Origin: an uncultured Candidatus Melainabacteria bacterium
GTDB taxonomy: Bacteria; Cyanobacteriota; Vampirovibrionia; Gastranaerophilales; Gastranaerophilaceae
Direction: 5' to 3'
Length of the DNA stretch: 64,000 nt
NCBI GenBank assembly: GCA_934692485.1
Contig: CAKUTX010000005.1
Span: 47,337-111,336 of the forward strand
Both the position numbers and the translations under genes were made by a program. Positions 27,270 to 36,047 of the stretch are shown here, in pieces (position 1 is the stretch's first letter; the number at the start of each line of letters is the position of its first letter). The notes beneath the pieces are model-generated. The model saw only the letters and a program-made list of their open reading frames with translations, ran no database searches and was not told the origin of the DNA.

Positions 27270-28166
27270 TTAATCCTTTGGCAAGTAATTTTTTCTGATT
27301 TCCATAATTTTGATAAACCCGAATAAATTATATGTTACTGTGTTTGGGTAATAATGTTCAATTCTCATAAATTTTATACCAAACAGTTTAATATCTTCTT
27401 TTTGAGCATATTTGTAACCAGCAAGAAGCGGAATGTTATGGTCATTCATATATTTAAACATTTCTTTCTCTGCAAACAGTCTGTCTGCTTGGTGTTTGAA
27501 TGATTTTTGATTAACAATTGAACCTTTCACTTTTCTGTAATGATAGTTGGTATTCGGAACAGTCACAAATCCTTTCAATTCGCCCACGACCTTCGTCAGC
27601 CAACACATATCTTCATAATACATGCCGATAGGAAACAAAAAATTCAACGCAAGCAAAGACGAGCGTTTGTATATTTTGTTCCAAATATAACTGTATTTAG
27701 GCAAAATAGCGTGTGTAATTTTATCAACCTTTGTTGTGTAAAATTCTTCCTTATCATATTTAATTTTTTTGCTACTCAGGTTTTTGCCTTCTCTGTAAAA
27801 GCCTCCTGAAGAAATATCGCTATCAAATTTTTTTGCAGCAAAATACAATTTTTCATAATAATCCAAATCAACCCAGTCGTCAGAATCGACAAAACCGATA
27901 TATTCTCCTTTTGCTTGTGTAATTCCGTTATTGCGAGCGGCACTGACTCCTTGGTTTTTTTGGTCGATGATTTTTATTCTTAAGTCTTTCTTTTGGTATT
28001 CTTCAAGTATATTTAGTGAACTGTCTTTAGAACCATCATTTATACAGATAATTTCTATCTCTTTTAATGTTTGGTTAACCAAGCTGTCTAAGCAGTGTGA
28101 CAAATATTTTTCAGCATTATATACAGGTATAATTATAGAAACTTTTATTTGATTTTGTTCCAACAA
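27270..28166 (-). CDS. Family 2 glycosyltransferase
   Basis: 298 residues. GT-A domain from the first residues: VSIIIPVYNAEKYLSHCLD, CINDGSKDSS, GVSAARNNG and FVDSDDW (DxD-type metal site), then a conserved YYEDMCWL (catalytic acidic region). No membrane helix. It starts with TTG (a TTG TTG pair) after a GGAGAGAG site. Ends 3 bases from the convergent GT2 gene with no terminator between. Confidence 0.9.
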   Translation of the reverse strand: MLEQNQIKVSIIIPVYNAEKYLSHCLDSLVNQTLKEIEIICINDGSKDSSLNILEEYQKKDLRIKIIDQKNQGVSAARNNGITQAKGEYIGFVDSDDWVDLDYYEKLYFAAKKFDSDISSGGFYREGKNLSSKKIKYDKEEFYTTKVDKITHAILPKYSYIWNKIYKRSSLLALNFLFPIGMYYEDMCWLTKVVGELKGFVTVPNTNYHYRKVKGSIVNQKSFKHQADRLFAEKEMFKYMNDHNIPLLAGYKYAQKEDIKLFGIKFMRIEHYYPNTVTYNLFGFIKIMEIRKNYLPKD

Positions 28167-28191
28167 ACTCTCTCCTTAATTTCCAATTTCA

Positions 28192-28998
28192 TTATAAGTA
28201 GCATTTAGGTTCTTGTCCCTGAACTCCTGCATAGAGCTCCACATACTGTTTTGCTGGACTTGATTCTATCTTGGTCAAAAGAACTTCTTCTATTTGGAAA
28301 AATCCGACATCTCCAGACATTTCAATATCAATTCTTATAGGTTTTTTCTCTCCGTGATGAATACCAATTCTTTCAATAGCGTTAGCGGAATATTTGTGAA
28401 TATCTCCTACTCTAGGAGTTTTATTCAGCGCCATAGGAATTCTTGCTCTGCCTTTTGTCATATCGCAGCCATCAGCTATCAATATAATACCTGCTTCTAT
28501 TGAATGAATTTTTTTTGATGCCATATGACCAACAATTGCCTCAATCGCGAGAGATTTGATAATTACGCGTCTGTGCAAATTATTAGGGAAAATATGCAAC
28601 AATGTTCTTTCAATAATATGTTTTGCAAGAATTACAGACATATCTTCATGTCCCTGACGGCCAATCATCATACCAAGGTCGTGCATCAATCCTGCAAGAA
28701 TAATTGCGCACATGCTATCTTCAAACGAGCCGATTTCTTCTTTTTCCAACGATGTTTGTATGCCCGAATCTTGTAGCAAGTTAAGCATTTTTATTGCGTT
28801 TGCGCAAACCTGCCTCATATGAACAGGGCCGTGATCGTTGTAGCCAAGACGTTTTATTGACACATTGTTTGCATAATCTTGCATTTCTTGCAATTCTTCA
28901 TCCGCAAATAAATAATTAACAAGTTCGGTGCAAATCTTGCTGCCTTCCAGTCTTTTTAAAATTTTTGATTCCAGTGACACTTCTTTAATTGATTTCAT
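28192..28998 (-). CDS. HD-domain metal-dependent phosphohydrolase
   Basis: 268 residues. HD signature: HGPVHMRQV (first His, ~57-65), LAGLMHDLGMMIG (HD, ~105-117), a third acidic site in GIILIADGCDMTKGRARI (~170-187). Such proteins hydrolyse nucleotide or other phosphates; the exact substrate is unknown. The C-terminal 60 residues (IRIDIEMSGDVGFFQIEEVLL) form an extra beta-rich module. Lies 25 bases upstream of the GT2 gene in the same direction. GAGG before the ATG. Confidence 0.85.
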   Translation of the reverse strand: MKSIKEVSLESKILKRLEGSKICTELVNYLFADEELQEMQDYANNVSIKRLGYNDHGPVHMRQVCANAIKMLNLLQDSGIQTSLEKEEIGSFEDSMCAIILAGLMHDLGMMIGRQGHEDMSVILAKHIIERTLLHIFPNNLHRRVIIKSLAIEAIVGHMASKKIHSIEAGIILIADGCDMTKGRARIPMALNKTPRVGDIHKYSANAIERIGIHHGEKKPIRIDIEMSGDVGFFQIEEVLLTKIESSPAKQYVELYAGVQGQEPKCYL

Positions 28999-29054
28999 AA
29001 ATTTTTCCTCTTTAGTGGTAATTATATAATACCCTATAATTCAAAATTTTAAAA

Positions 29055-30365
29055 CTATTTTTTTTCAATACTTTTTACATCTTGTAATTCGGCAAATTTT
29101 GCAGCCATTGTCGGGTTATTTTTAACAAGACGTTTTATGCTTAAGTCCTCTGCCTTATTGTTAGCTAATCTTAAGTTGTTTTCTGATGACATTAATGCCT
29201 CTTTTGTTTTCTGCAAATGTTCAATTGTTTTATCAATTTCTTCGATGGCTTTTTGAAATTTTTCGCTTGCAATCCTATAATTTCGAGAAAACTTGTCCTT
29301 AAATTCATTCATATCATCCTCAAAGTGAGAAATATCTATATTTTGGCTTTTTATTACGGCCAATTCTTGTTTGTATTGAAGTGAATTTAGTGCGGCATTT
29401 CGCAAAAGAGTAATTATCGGAATAAAAAACTGCGGTCTGATAACGTACATTTTGGGATAACGATGGGACATGTCGACAATTCCAGTGTTATAAAGTTCGT
29501 TTTCAGGTTCAAGTAACGAAACTAAAACTGCGTATTCACAATTTTTTTCTCTGCGGTCTTTATCCAATTCTTTCAAAAAATCTTCATTTTTCTTTTTTGT
29601 TGCAGTTCCTTCCATTTCATTTTTCATTTCAAACATAATAGAAATAAATTCTACACCCTCAGAGTCAAATTCCCTAAAAATGTAATCACCTTTACTGCCA
29701 GTTTTTGCATCGTTATCTTTCTCGAAATAAGCATTTTGAAATCCTGTAGCACGAAGTTTGTTAAACTCAATTTCGCAATGTTGTTCTAAGCTTTCGCCAA
29801 TCATTTTTGTTGATAATTTAGCTTTAAAATCTCTGTAATGGGCAATTTCTTCATCTTTAATTTTTAACCTTTCCTCATATTGTTCTTTGAGGGATTGCTC
29901 TTTGAGTTGATTTTCTTTTTCTGCTGTTTCTATTTGTCCAGAAAGTTTAACGATAAAATTTTCTTTTTCCGCGAGTTCTTTATCTTTTTCCGTGATAATT
30001 TTATTCACAGCAAGTTCTTTGTCTTTTTCGCAAGAATTAATTTTTGCCTGAAGTAAAACAATTTCCTTATCTTTTTGTGCGGAAGTTTCTACAATTGCAG
30101 ACTGTTTTGCAGAGCATTCTGCGTCAAGTTTTGATAACAATTCGGCAATTTTTAAGTCTTTTTTATTAATTTCGTCATTAAGATTTTTTTCTGTTTCGGC
30201 TTTTGCTAATTTTATAGCAGCATCTTTTTCTGACGCAAACTGTTGTTCGCGAGAACTAACCTCTTTTTCAAATTCCTTATCTCTAACCTGTTTGACAATT
30301 GCGGCATATCCGGATTCGTCAACTTGAAATATTTCACCACATTTTGGACATTTTATTTCTTGCAT
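29055..30365 (-). CDS. DUF2130 protein (zinc ribbon, coiled coil, nuclease-like domain)
   Basis: 436 residues. N-terminal [17 protein letters not shown] zinc-ribbon half, a long coiled coil rich in Glu, Lys and Ala (~30-190), then the DUF2130 domain ([73 protein letters not shown]). The E-MK arrangement resembles PD-(D/E)xK-type nuclease folds, so a DNA-related role is possible. This family is widespread but uncharacterised. Monocistronic, AGGAG before the ATG. Confidence 0.88.
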   Translation of the reverse strand: MQEIKCPKCGEIFQVDESGYAAIVKQVRDKEFEKEVSSREQQFASEKDAAIKLAKAETEKNLNDEINKKDLKIAELLSKLDAECSAKQSAIVETSAQKDKEIVLLQAKINSCEKDKELAVNKIITEKDKELAEKENFIVKLSGQIETAEKENQLKEQSLKEQYEERLKIKDEEIAHYRDFKAKLSTKMIGESLEQHCEIEFNKLRATGFQNAYFEKDNDAKTGSKGDYIFREFDSEGVEFISIMFEMKNEMEGTATKKKNEDFLKELDKDRREKNCEYAVLVSLLEPENELYNTGIVDMSHRYPKMYVIRPQFFIPIITLLRNAALNSLQYKQELAVIKSQNIDISHFEDDMNEFKDKFSRNYRIASEKFQKAIEEIDKTIEHLQKTKEALMSSENNLRLANNKAEDLSIKRLVKNNPTMAAKFAELQDVKSIEKK

Positions 30366-30495
30366 AATTATACTCCTAAAGTAATTATAGCATGAGAAAA
30401 AGTGAATAGAGAGAAGTATTTTACTGCTTAGGTTAAAATTTAATTAAATGTTGGTGGAATTATTTTTCAGTCTAATTTGATTTAGCTAATGAGAA

Positions 30496-31353
30496 TTATA
30501 AAATCATTTTAAAACTCAATGTTTCGACAACTGTTTGAATATTCATGTTTAAACGACTTTCTTTTTTTGCTGTCTCAATAGCTTTCAAATCAGTAATTAA
30601 CTTAACTTTCACCGCCAAATTATCAAGATTTGACCTAAGAAGTGATTTGATATAATTTTGCATTTGAGTAAAAACTTCAATCGGTTCAACCATTTTTGCC
30701 ATATCTAAAATCTTGTCGTTAAAATCCAAAACCTCATTTCGTTCAAGTTCCAAATATCCGTCCATAAAATCTTTCACAAGAGAAAAATCTTGATTTTCAT
30801 CCTTCATTGATGGCACATAAAAGCATTGAGCCCTCGATACAACGGTTGTAATCATATCGGATTTATCTTTTGTAAGAAAAAAGAAAGTTGTATTTGAAGG
30901 AGGTTCTTCAAAAGTTTTTAACAGTGCATTTGCGGCATCTGCTTGAAAGTTTAATTGATTAAGCCCTGCGACGTTTCCTTCTTTATCCTTATCGCAAAAA
31001 ATTAAAACCCTATGATAATCAGAGGTTACGAGCAAATCATTTTTAATCATTCTCGCCTGATCAATTGAAATAACGGTCTTTGACGTATCATCTGACGGCT
31101 TGTTATCAACTTTTGAAATTGTTATTACGGCTGGATGGTTATTTTCTCTAATCCATCTACAGTTTAAACATTGGCAATTTTTGGTCCTATCGCCTTTGCA
31201 ATTAAGCATTCGAGCAATTTCTAATGCTAAATCGTACTGAGCTTGAATATCTGAGCCGTAAAAAAGAATACAATGCGCAATATTTTTGCCCTCAGAGTTT
31301 ACACCATTATTGAAATATTTCATTAAAAAAGGATAATTTTCTTCTAAATTCAT
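30496..31353 (-). CDS. holB: DNA polymerase III delta' subunit
   Basis: 285 residues. Clamp-loader subunit. Zinc module CKGDRTKNCQCLNCRWIRE (~49-67), then NALLKTFEEPPSNTTFFFLT and VVSRAQCF, the place of the SRC motif (SRAQ here). The P-loop region reads YGSDIQAQYDLAL, so Walker A is lost, as is normal for delta' (it does not hydrolyse ATP). Lies 12 bases downstream of holA, so both clamp-loader genes are together. GAGGG before the ATG. Confidence 0.9.
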   Translation of the reverse strand: MNLEENYPFLMKYFNNGVNSEGKNIAHCILFYGSDIQAQYDLALEIARMLNCKGDRTKNCQCLNCRWIRENNHPAVITISKVDNKPSDDTSKTVISIDQARMIKNDLLVTSDYHRVLIFCDKDKEGNVAGLNQLNFQADAANALLKTFEEPPSNTTFFFLTKDKSDMITTVVSRAQCFYVPSMKDENQDFSLVKDFMDGYLELERNEVLDFNDKILDMAKMVEPIEVFTQMQNYIKSLLRSNLDNLAVKVKLITDLKAIETAKKESRLNMNIQTVVETLSFKMIL

Positions 31354-31365
31354 CTTTTAAACCCT

Positions 31366-32322
31366 CTATCTGAATAGTGCATTTTCGACTTCTTTTTCTA
31401 CATCTGGAGCAAGTCCTGACTTTATACGATATTCTGCTTCCGTTAAATTTTCTTTTAATTTAACCAAATCTTTCAAATTATTTTTTTTCAATTTTTGCAA
31501 AGTTAGTTTTACAACATATTCGTGCATGCCAGTCATTCTGGACAGTTCCATTGGTGAAGCTGTTTGAGCTTTGGCTTTTAGAATAATCCAACGTCGCAAC
31601 ATTGTTTGTAAAGTTGACAAAATCTCTAACGGGTAGCGAGTATCAAGAAGTTTGCGGTATTCTAACAAAGCTTTGTCTTTTTCGTTTTCCATAAGAAAAT
31701 CGGAAAAGGCAAATAAATCTTCATTAGAAATACAAATTTCTTTTACCATTGCGGCTGTTACAACATCTTTGGGATACGCAAACAACTTTAATTTGTCTAA
31801 CTCTACATCTATTTGTCTAAGGTTGTTGCCTATTTGAGAAATTATTGCAGTTAGGGCATCTCTATCAAGTTTTATTCCTTTTGATTTCCCTTGTTTTGCA
31901 ATCCAACCTTCAAGTTCTGCAGTTTTGTATGTTGGAATTAACGGACATTCTTTCGCATTAAATTTTTTGAGAATTTTAAAAAGTTTTTTGCGTGCATCAA
32001 TTTTTTTCCCTTCGTTTCTCGGTAATTGGGCAACAAAGGCTATATCAAGATTTTCTGCATTATTTTCAAGAGCCTGTTCAATCTCTTTCAAATCTTTTTC
32101 GTCATACGTTTTTGAAAAATAATCTAAGCAATTTATTACGATAAGCATTTTGCCAAACATCATTGGTTGAGAACGCAAAATCGAAATCAAATCAGGAAAC
32201 TTTGGGCAATCGTAAACTTTATAAGACATTTCCAAGAAATTTTTATCTAACCCTTTTTTGAGTTTTTCTATTTCTTGTTCTATGTTGTAATCTTCTTCAC
32301 CGTAAAAAAAATATACCGCCAT
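31366..32322 (-). CDS. holA: DNA polymerase III delta subunit
   Basis: 318 residues, normal length. Delta opens the sliding clamp. N-terminal AAA-like fold starts MAVYFFYGEEDYNIEQEIEK; the collar region has LLDTRYPLEILSTLQTMLRR and LSRMTGMHEYVVKLTLQKLK. It has an extended TGC-TATAAT six bases before the ATG and no Shine-Dalgarno sequence, so it is predicted leaderless. holB follows. Confidence 0.9.
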   Translation of the reverse strand: MAVYFFYGEEDYNIEQEIEKLKKGLDKNFLEMSYKVYDCPKFPDLISILRSQPMMFGKMLIVINCLDYFSKTYDEKDLKEIEQALENNAENLDIAFVAQLPRNEGKKIDARKKLFKILKKFNAKECPLIPTYKTAELEGWIAKQGKSKGIKLDRDALTAIISQIGNNLRQIDVELDKLKLFAYPKDVVTAAMVKEICISNEDLFAFSDFLMENEKDKALLEYRKLLDTRYPLEILSTLQTMLRRWIILKAKAQTASPMELSRMTGMHEYVVKLTLQKLKKNNLKDLVKLKENLTEAEYRIKSGLAPDVEKEVENALFR

Positions 32323-32328
32323 AAATGC

Positions 32329-32337
32329 ATTATAGCA
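32329..32337 (-). promoter_or_regulatory. Leaderless promoter of holA-holB
   Basis: On the minus strand, TGC-TATAAT (32337-32329), then GCATTT, then the ATG at 32322. A perfect extended -10 with no recognisable -35, as expected for extended-minus-10 promoters. Confidence 0.65.
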
Positions 32338-32374
32338 TGAATATAATCTGTAAATATGTTTAAAAATAACCCTA

Positions 32375-32404
32375 TTGACTTATTGGTTTATTAACTGTTA
32401 CAAT
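32375..32404 (+). promoter_or_regulatory. Leaderless promoter of the ABC-F gene
   Basis: TTGACT (32375-32380), 18-base spacer ending in TGT, TACAAT (32399-32404), seven bases to the ATG at 32412. No Shine-Dalgarno sequence. Divergent from the holA promoter, 89 bases between start codons. Confidence 0.65.
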
Positions 32405-32411
32405 AGTACCT

Positions 32412-34025
32412 ATGATTACTACAGATAAATTAACCGTAAAATTCGGTTCTCAAACACTATTCGAAAATGTTAGCATAAAATTTACCCCAGGAAATTGTTA
32501 CGGCGTAATCGGAGCAAACGGAGCAGGTAAAAGTACACTCTTGAGAGTTCTTTCAGGCGATATAGAACCAACGTCGGGTGAAGTACATATTTCTAAAGGA
32601 CAAAGAATTGCCGTTCTTCGTCAAGACCATTTTGCTTTTGATAATTATAAAGTTATCGACACTGTAATTATGGGGCACAAAAAGCTTTATGATATTATGC
32701 AAGAGCGTGATGCGCTTTATGCAAAACCTGATTTTAATGATGAGGATGGAATAAAAGTTGCTCATTTGGAAGAAGAATTTGCAGAGCTTGATGGTTGGCA
32801 AGCTGAGGCAATGGCTGCTTCATTGCTTTCTGATTTAGGTATTCCTGATGCTATGCATTACGAGTTAATGTCTGAATTATCCGGAAGTGAAAAAGTTCGA
32901 GTTCTTTTGGCTCAAGCGTTATTTGGTAATCCTGATATTCTTTTGCTGGATGAACCTACAAACCATTTGGATTTGAACACTATTGCGTGGCTTGAGGAGT
33001 TTTTGATTAATTTCCCAAACTTGGTAATTGTAGTATCACACGATAGACAATTTCTTGATAATGTTTGCACGCATATGGCGGATATTGATTATAAAAATAT
33101 TCAACTTTATACTGGAAATTATTCTTTTTGGTCGCAAGCAAGTCAATTAATCAAAAAACAAAAAGAAGAACAAAATAAGAAAACTGAAGAAAAAATGGAA
33201 GAACTAAAAGCATTTATTGCTCGTTTTAGTGCCAATGCTTCAAAAGCGAAACAAGCAACTTCCAGAAAAAATATGTTGGATAAACTTTCTTTGGAAGAAA
33301 TTAAACCTTCATCAAGACAATATCCGAGAATTCGTTTTACTTATAACAAAATTCCAGGAAAAGATGTTTTGCAGGTCAAAAATCTTAACAAGACTGTTGA
33401 TGGAGAATTATTGATTAAGAATTTGAGTTTTGAAATCAACCAAGGTGAAAAAGTTGCGTTTATTGCAAGAGACCCTTTCATTATTTCAAACTTGTTTGAT
33501 ATTCTTGAAGATAGGGTAAAACCTGACAGTGGAGAAGTGATTTGGGGAGTTACCGCGACTCATTCGTATTTTCCTAAAGATAACAATTTTTATTTTGAAA
33601 ATAACAAAACGATTATGGAATGGCTTGCGCAATATTCTCCTGATCAACATGTAAATTTCTTGCGCGGATATTTGGGCAGAATGTTGTTTTCAGGTGATGA
33701 TGCGGATAAAAAGGTTAATGTACTTTCTGGTGGTGAAAAAGTCAGATGTTTGTTTGCTAAAATGATGATTGCAGAAGCTAATGTTATGATTTTTGATGAG
33801 CCTACAAACCACCTTGATTTGGAAAGTATTACGGCATTAAACAATGCGCTGATAGATTTTCCAGGTACAATTTTGTTTACGTCACAGGATTATCAATTAA
33901 TTCAAACTGTTGCTGACAGAATAATCGAGATTTCGCCAAAAGGCTACATCAACATGCGCAACAAGTATGATGAATATTTGAAAAATCCTGTTGTCTTGAA
34001 AAAACGCGAAGAATTGTACAAATAA
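32412..34025 (+). CDS. ABC-F family ATPase (ribosome-associated type)
   Basis: 537 residues. Two ABC cassettes, no membrane domain. First: GANGAGKSTLLRVLSG (~36-51), LSGSEKVRVLLAQAL, LLLDEPTNHLD. A linker with Lys/Glu-rich helices (~245-320) is the ABC-F arm. Second: LSGGEKVRCLFAKMM and FDEPTNHLDLES are intact, but its Walker A place reads FIARDPFIISNLFDIL, without GKT/S. ABC-F proteins act on stalled or antibiotic-bound ribosomes; a resistance role cannot be claimed. Single gene. Confidence 0.9.
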   Translation: MITTDKLTVKFGSQTLFENVSIKFTPGNCYGVIGANGAGKSTLLRVLSGDIEPTSGEVHISKGQRIAVLRQDHFAFDNYKVIDTVIMGHKKLYDIMQERDALYAKPDFNDEDGIKVAHLEEEFAELDGWQAEAMAASLLSDLGIPDAMHYELMSELSGSEKVRVLLAQALFGNPDILLLDEPTNHLDLNTIAWLEEFLINFPNLVIVVSHDRQFLDNVCTHMADIDYKNIQLYTGNYSFWSQASQLIKKQKEEQNKKTEEKMEELKAFIARFSANASKAKQATSRKNMLDKLSLEEIKPSSRQYPRIRFTYNKIPGKDVLQVKNLNKTVDGELLIKNLSFEINQGEKVAFIARDPFIISNLFDILEDRVKPDSGEVIWGVTATHSYFPKDNNFYFENNKTIMEWLAQYSPDQHVNFLRGYLGRMLFSGDDADKKVNVLSGGEKVRCLFAKMMIAEANVMIFDEPTNHLDLESITALNNALIDFPGTILFTSQDYQLIQTVADRIIEISPKGYINMRNKYDEYLKNPVVLKKREELYK

Positions 34026-34059
34026 ATTTGAAGTTTAAGGTATAAAAAGAAATTTATAT

Positions 34060-34088
34060 TTGACAATTTGGCCTCAAATTTATATAAT
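34060..34088 (+). promoter_or_regulatory. Perfect-consensus, leaderless promoter of hisS
   Basis: TTGACA (34060-34065), exactly 17 bases, TATAAT (34083-34088), then TACTTT and the ATG at 34095. Every base of both hexamers is consensus, and +1 (about 7 bases after the -10) falls on the A of ATG. No Shine-Dalgarno sequence exists. Confidence 0.85.
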
Positions 34089-34094
34089 TACTTT

Positions 34095-35333
34095 ATGGCT
34101 AAGATTATAAAAGTACAAAAAGGAACAAAAGACATTTTACCTCAAGAAGTTGAACAATGGCATAAACTTGAGAAAAATGCGTTAGAAATTTTTACCCGTT
34201 ACGGTTACAAAGAAATCAGGACCCCGATTTTTGAAGCAACAGAATTGTTCGCTCGCGGAGTTGGCGATACAACAGATATTGTTAATAAAGAGATGTATAC
34301 TTTTGAAAAAAGTGACAGGTCATTGACGCTTCGTCCGGAAAATACGGCTGGAGTAGTTCGCTCATTTATTGAAAACGGAATGGCAAGATTGTCTGCTCCC
34401 GTAAAATTGTGGTACAAAGGCCCAATGTTCAGGTATGAGCGTCCTCAAGCTGGTAGACAAAGACAATTTCATCAAGTTGGTGTTGAAATGTTTGGAATTA
34501 AAGAGCCAACAGCTGATGCAGAAGCAATTTTGCTTGCTGTAAATTATCTGAAATCGCTTGGTTTGAATGATTTGGAAGTTGAAATAAATTCTCTCGGTTG
34601 TCCAAAATGTCGAGAAGAATACAAAAGAAAGATTAAAGAAGTTTTGAAACCTGAATTTGAAAACCTTTGTGAAGATTGCCAAAATCGTTACGAAAAAAAT
34701 CCGCTCAGACTTCTTGATTGTAAAGTTGAATCTTGCAAAGAAATTTTTGCAAAACCGGAAATCCAAAAAGTTATTCAATCTGATTTTATTTGTGATGAAT
34801 GTGCAGAACATTATAGTACATTAAAATCATATCTTGATAAGTTAAATGTTCCGTATGTTGAAAACAAACTTCTTGTTAGAGGTTTAGACTATTACAACAG
34901 AACAGTTTTTGAAATCAAATCAAACAATTTAGGCTCTCAAAATGCTGTGTGTGGCGGTGGCCGTTATGACAGTTTAGTCAGAAATCTTGGCGGAGAAGAT
35001 ACTCCTGCTGTCGGTTGGGCGATGGGTATGGAAAGATTGAACTCTTTGTTGCCACAAGTTGAGCTGGAAAAATTGGATGGTTATATTGTTTCAAATTCTT
35101 CTGCCGATGCATTTGAATTAGCTCAAGAACTTCGTGCTAAGGGATTGAATGTTGAGTTTGATTTGGCAAATAAAAAATTTACGAAACAATTGGAAAAAGC
35201 CTCTAAGGTTGCAAAATTTGCGATTATTTTAGGGGAAGATGAAATAAATTCTGGCAAAGTTTCAGTAAAAAATCTTTCAACATCAGAACAAATTTCTGTT
35301 GCAAGAGAAGATGTTGAAAAAATAGTCAGATAA
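34095..35333 (+). CDS. hisS: Histidyl-tRNA synthetase
   Basis: 412 residues from the ATG at 34095 (MAKIIKVQKGTKDILP); an upstream in-frame codon lies within the promoter and is unlikely. Class II motifs: motif 2 FRYERPQAGRQRQFHQ, histidine-specific LVRGLDYYNRTVFE, and motif 3 GGGRYDSLVRNLGG. An insertion with CxxC pairs (GCPKCREEY, CEDCQNRY, FICDECAEHY) resembles that of many bacterial HisRS. The C-terminal anticodon domain is complete. Followed by a small nucleotidyltransferase-like gene whose ribosome site overlaps the hisS stop. Confidence 0.97.
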   Translation: MAKIIKVQKGTKDILPQEVEQWHKLEKNALEIFTRYGYKEIRTPIFEATELFARGVGDTTDIVNKEMYTFEKSDRSLTLRPENTAGVVRSFIENGMARLSAPVKLWYKGPMFRYERPQAGRQRQFHQVGVEMFGIKEPTADAEAILLAVNYLKSLGLNDLEVEINSLGCPKCREEYKRKIKEVLKPEFENLCEDCQNRYEKNPLRLLDCKVESCKEIFAKPEIQKVIQSDFICDECAEHYSTLKSYLDKLNVPYVENKLLVRGLDYYNRTVFEIKSNNLGSQNAVCGGGRYDSLVRNLGGEDTPAVGWAMGMERLNSLLPQVELEKLDGYIVSNSSADAFELAQELRAKGLNVEFDLANKKFTKQLEKASKVAKFAIILGEDEINSGKVSVKNLSTSEQISVAREDVEKIVR

Positions 35334-35347
35334 TTTTGGAGAAATAT

Positions 35348-35689
35348 ATGACCGTAAATTCTGTTGATGAAGTTATACTAAGATTATCCAAAGCTTTTAA
35401 TCGTTTGTTTAATGATTTTAAGGGCATGTACCTGTTTGGAATTTTTTTAGACGGTAAAATGCATGACGGTGAAGATATTGAATTGGCTGCGATATTTGAT
35501 GTTGAGGACAAGTCTAAAAGAGAACAAATTTGGCCTATAATCGGAAAAATAGAAACAGAGCTGGATGTTTGCATAGATCTTTATCCATATACTCCAGAAA
35601 GCTTTAAGCAAGATGAGGAGATTTATGATGAAGTTATGGCTGAAGGTGTTTTCTATGATAATAAAGGAATAAAAAAGTCAGAGAAATAA
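35348..35689 (+). CDS. Degenerate minimal-nucleotidyltransferase-like protein
   Basis: 113 residues from the ATG at 35348; TTGGAG just upstream fixes this start rather than the TTG at 35336. The MNT pattern (LFGSxARG..SDIDLAV) is visible in shape only: MYLFGIFLDGKMHDGEDIELAAIF keeps the spacing (quoted in parts: LFGIFLDG and GEDIELAAIF) but has lost the catalytic Ser and the Asp pair. The later VCIDLYPYTPESF and IYDEVMAEGVFYD match the family's second half. It is probably not an active transferase. No HEPN partner is adjacent. Confidence 0.55.
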   Translation: MTVNSVDEVILRLSKAFNRLFNDFKGMYLFGIFLDGKMHDGEDIELAAIFDVEDKSKREQIWPIIGKIETELDVCIDLYPYTPESFKQDEEIYDEVMAEGVFYDNKGIKKSEK

Positions 35690-35723
35690 AAAAGTTTTAA
35701 AGTGATAGTAAATAAAAGAAAGG

Positions 35724-35752
35724 CGGCATTACGAAAAACGTAAGCTGGGTGG
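35724..35752 (+). promoter_or_regulatory. Leader hairpin next to the ribosome site
   Basis: CGGC, bulged A, TTACG, loop AAAAA, CGTAA, GCTG: a 9-bp stem that ends directly at GGTGG, the ribosome site 4 bases before the ATG at 35757. It could sequester or present the ribosome site. It does not match a riboswitch class I know. Confidence 0.4.
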
Positions 35753-35756
35753 AAAA

Positions 35757-35969
35757 ATGAGTCAAATTACAATTCGTTCAGACAGAAAAGATGATTACAC
35801 ATTCTATTACAAGGGTGATGAAGTTACTCTTGGAGCAGGAAAAATTATTAGTATTGCAAGCGGTCTTGATGATGTTGTTCTTCCAACTTGTGCAATGAAA
35901 ATTATTAATAATTTGATTGTAATTAAAGAAGATGTTAAACATAAACATCATGACGAAGAAGAAAAATAA
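35757..35969 (+). CDS. Small hypothetical protein with His-rich tail
   Basis: 70 residues. A beta-rich core (QITIRSDRKDDYTFYYKGD, GKIISIASGLDDVVLPT, NNLIVIKED) and a charged tail KHKHHDEEEK that could bind metal. No signal peptide. Function not recognised. A hairpin abuts its ribosome site and a strong terminator follows, so it is its own transcription unit or the end of the hisS unit. Confidence 0.65.
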   Translation: MSQITIRSDRKDDYTFYYKGDEVTLGAGKIISIASGLDDVVLPTCAMKIINNLIVIKEDVKHKHHDEEEK

Positions 35970-35987
35970 AAATATTTTTTAATTGGT

Positions 35988-36017
35988 AAAAGGAGCGAAA
36001 ATATCGCTCCTTTTTTT
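35988..36017 (+). terminator. Terminator after the 70-aa gene
   Basis: AAAAGGAGCGA, loop AAATA, TCGCTCC followed by seven T. It lies between that gene and the convergent TPR gene. Confidence 0.9.
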
Positions 36018-36047
36018 ATTAATAGATGCATGGGGTATTTAAAAAAA

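Noticed and set aside
25653..28166. Genomic island carrying the two glycosyltransferases
   Set aside because: Base composition and codon use look like the neighbours; no integrase, repeats or tRNA at the borders.
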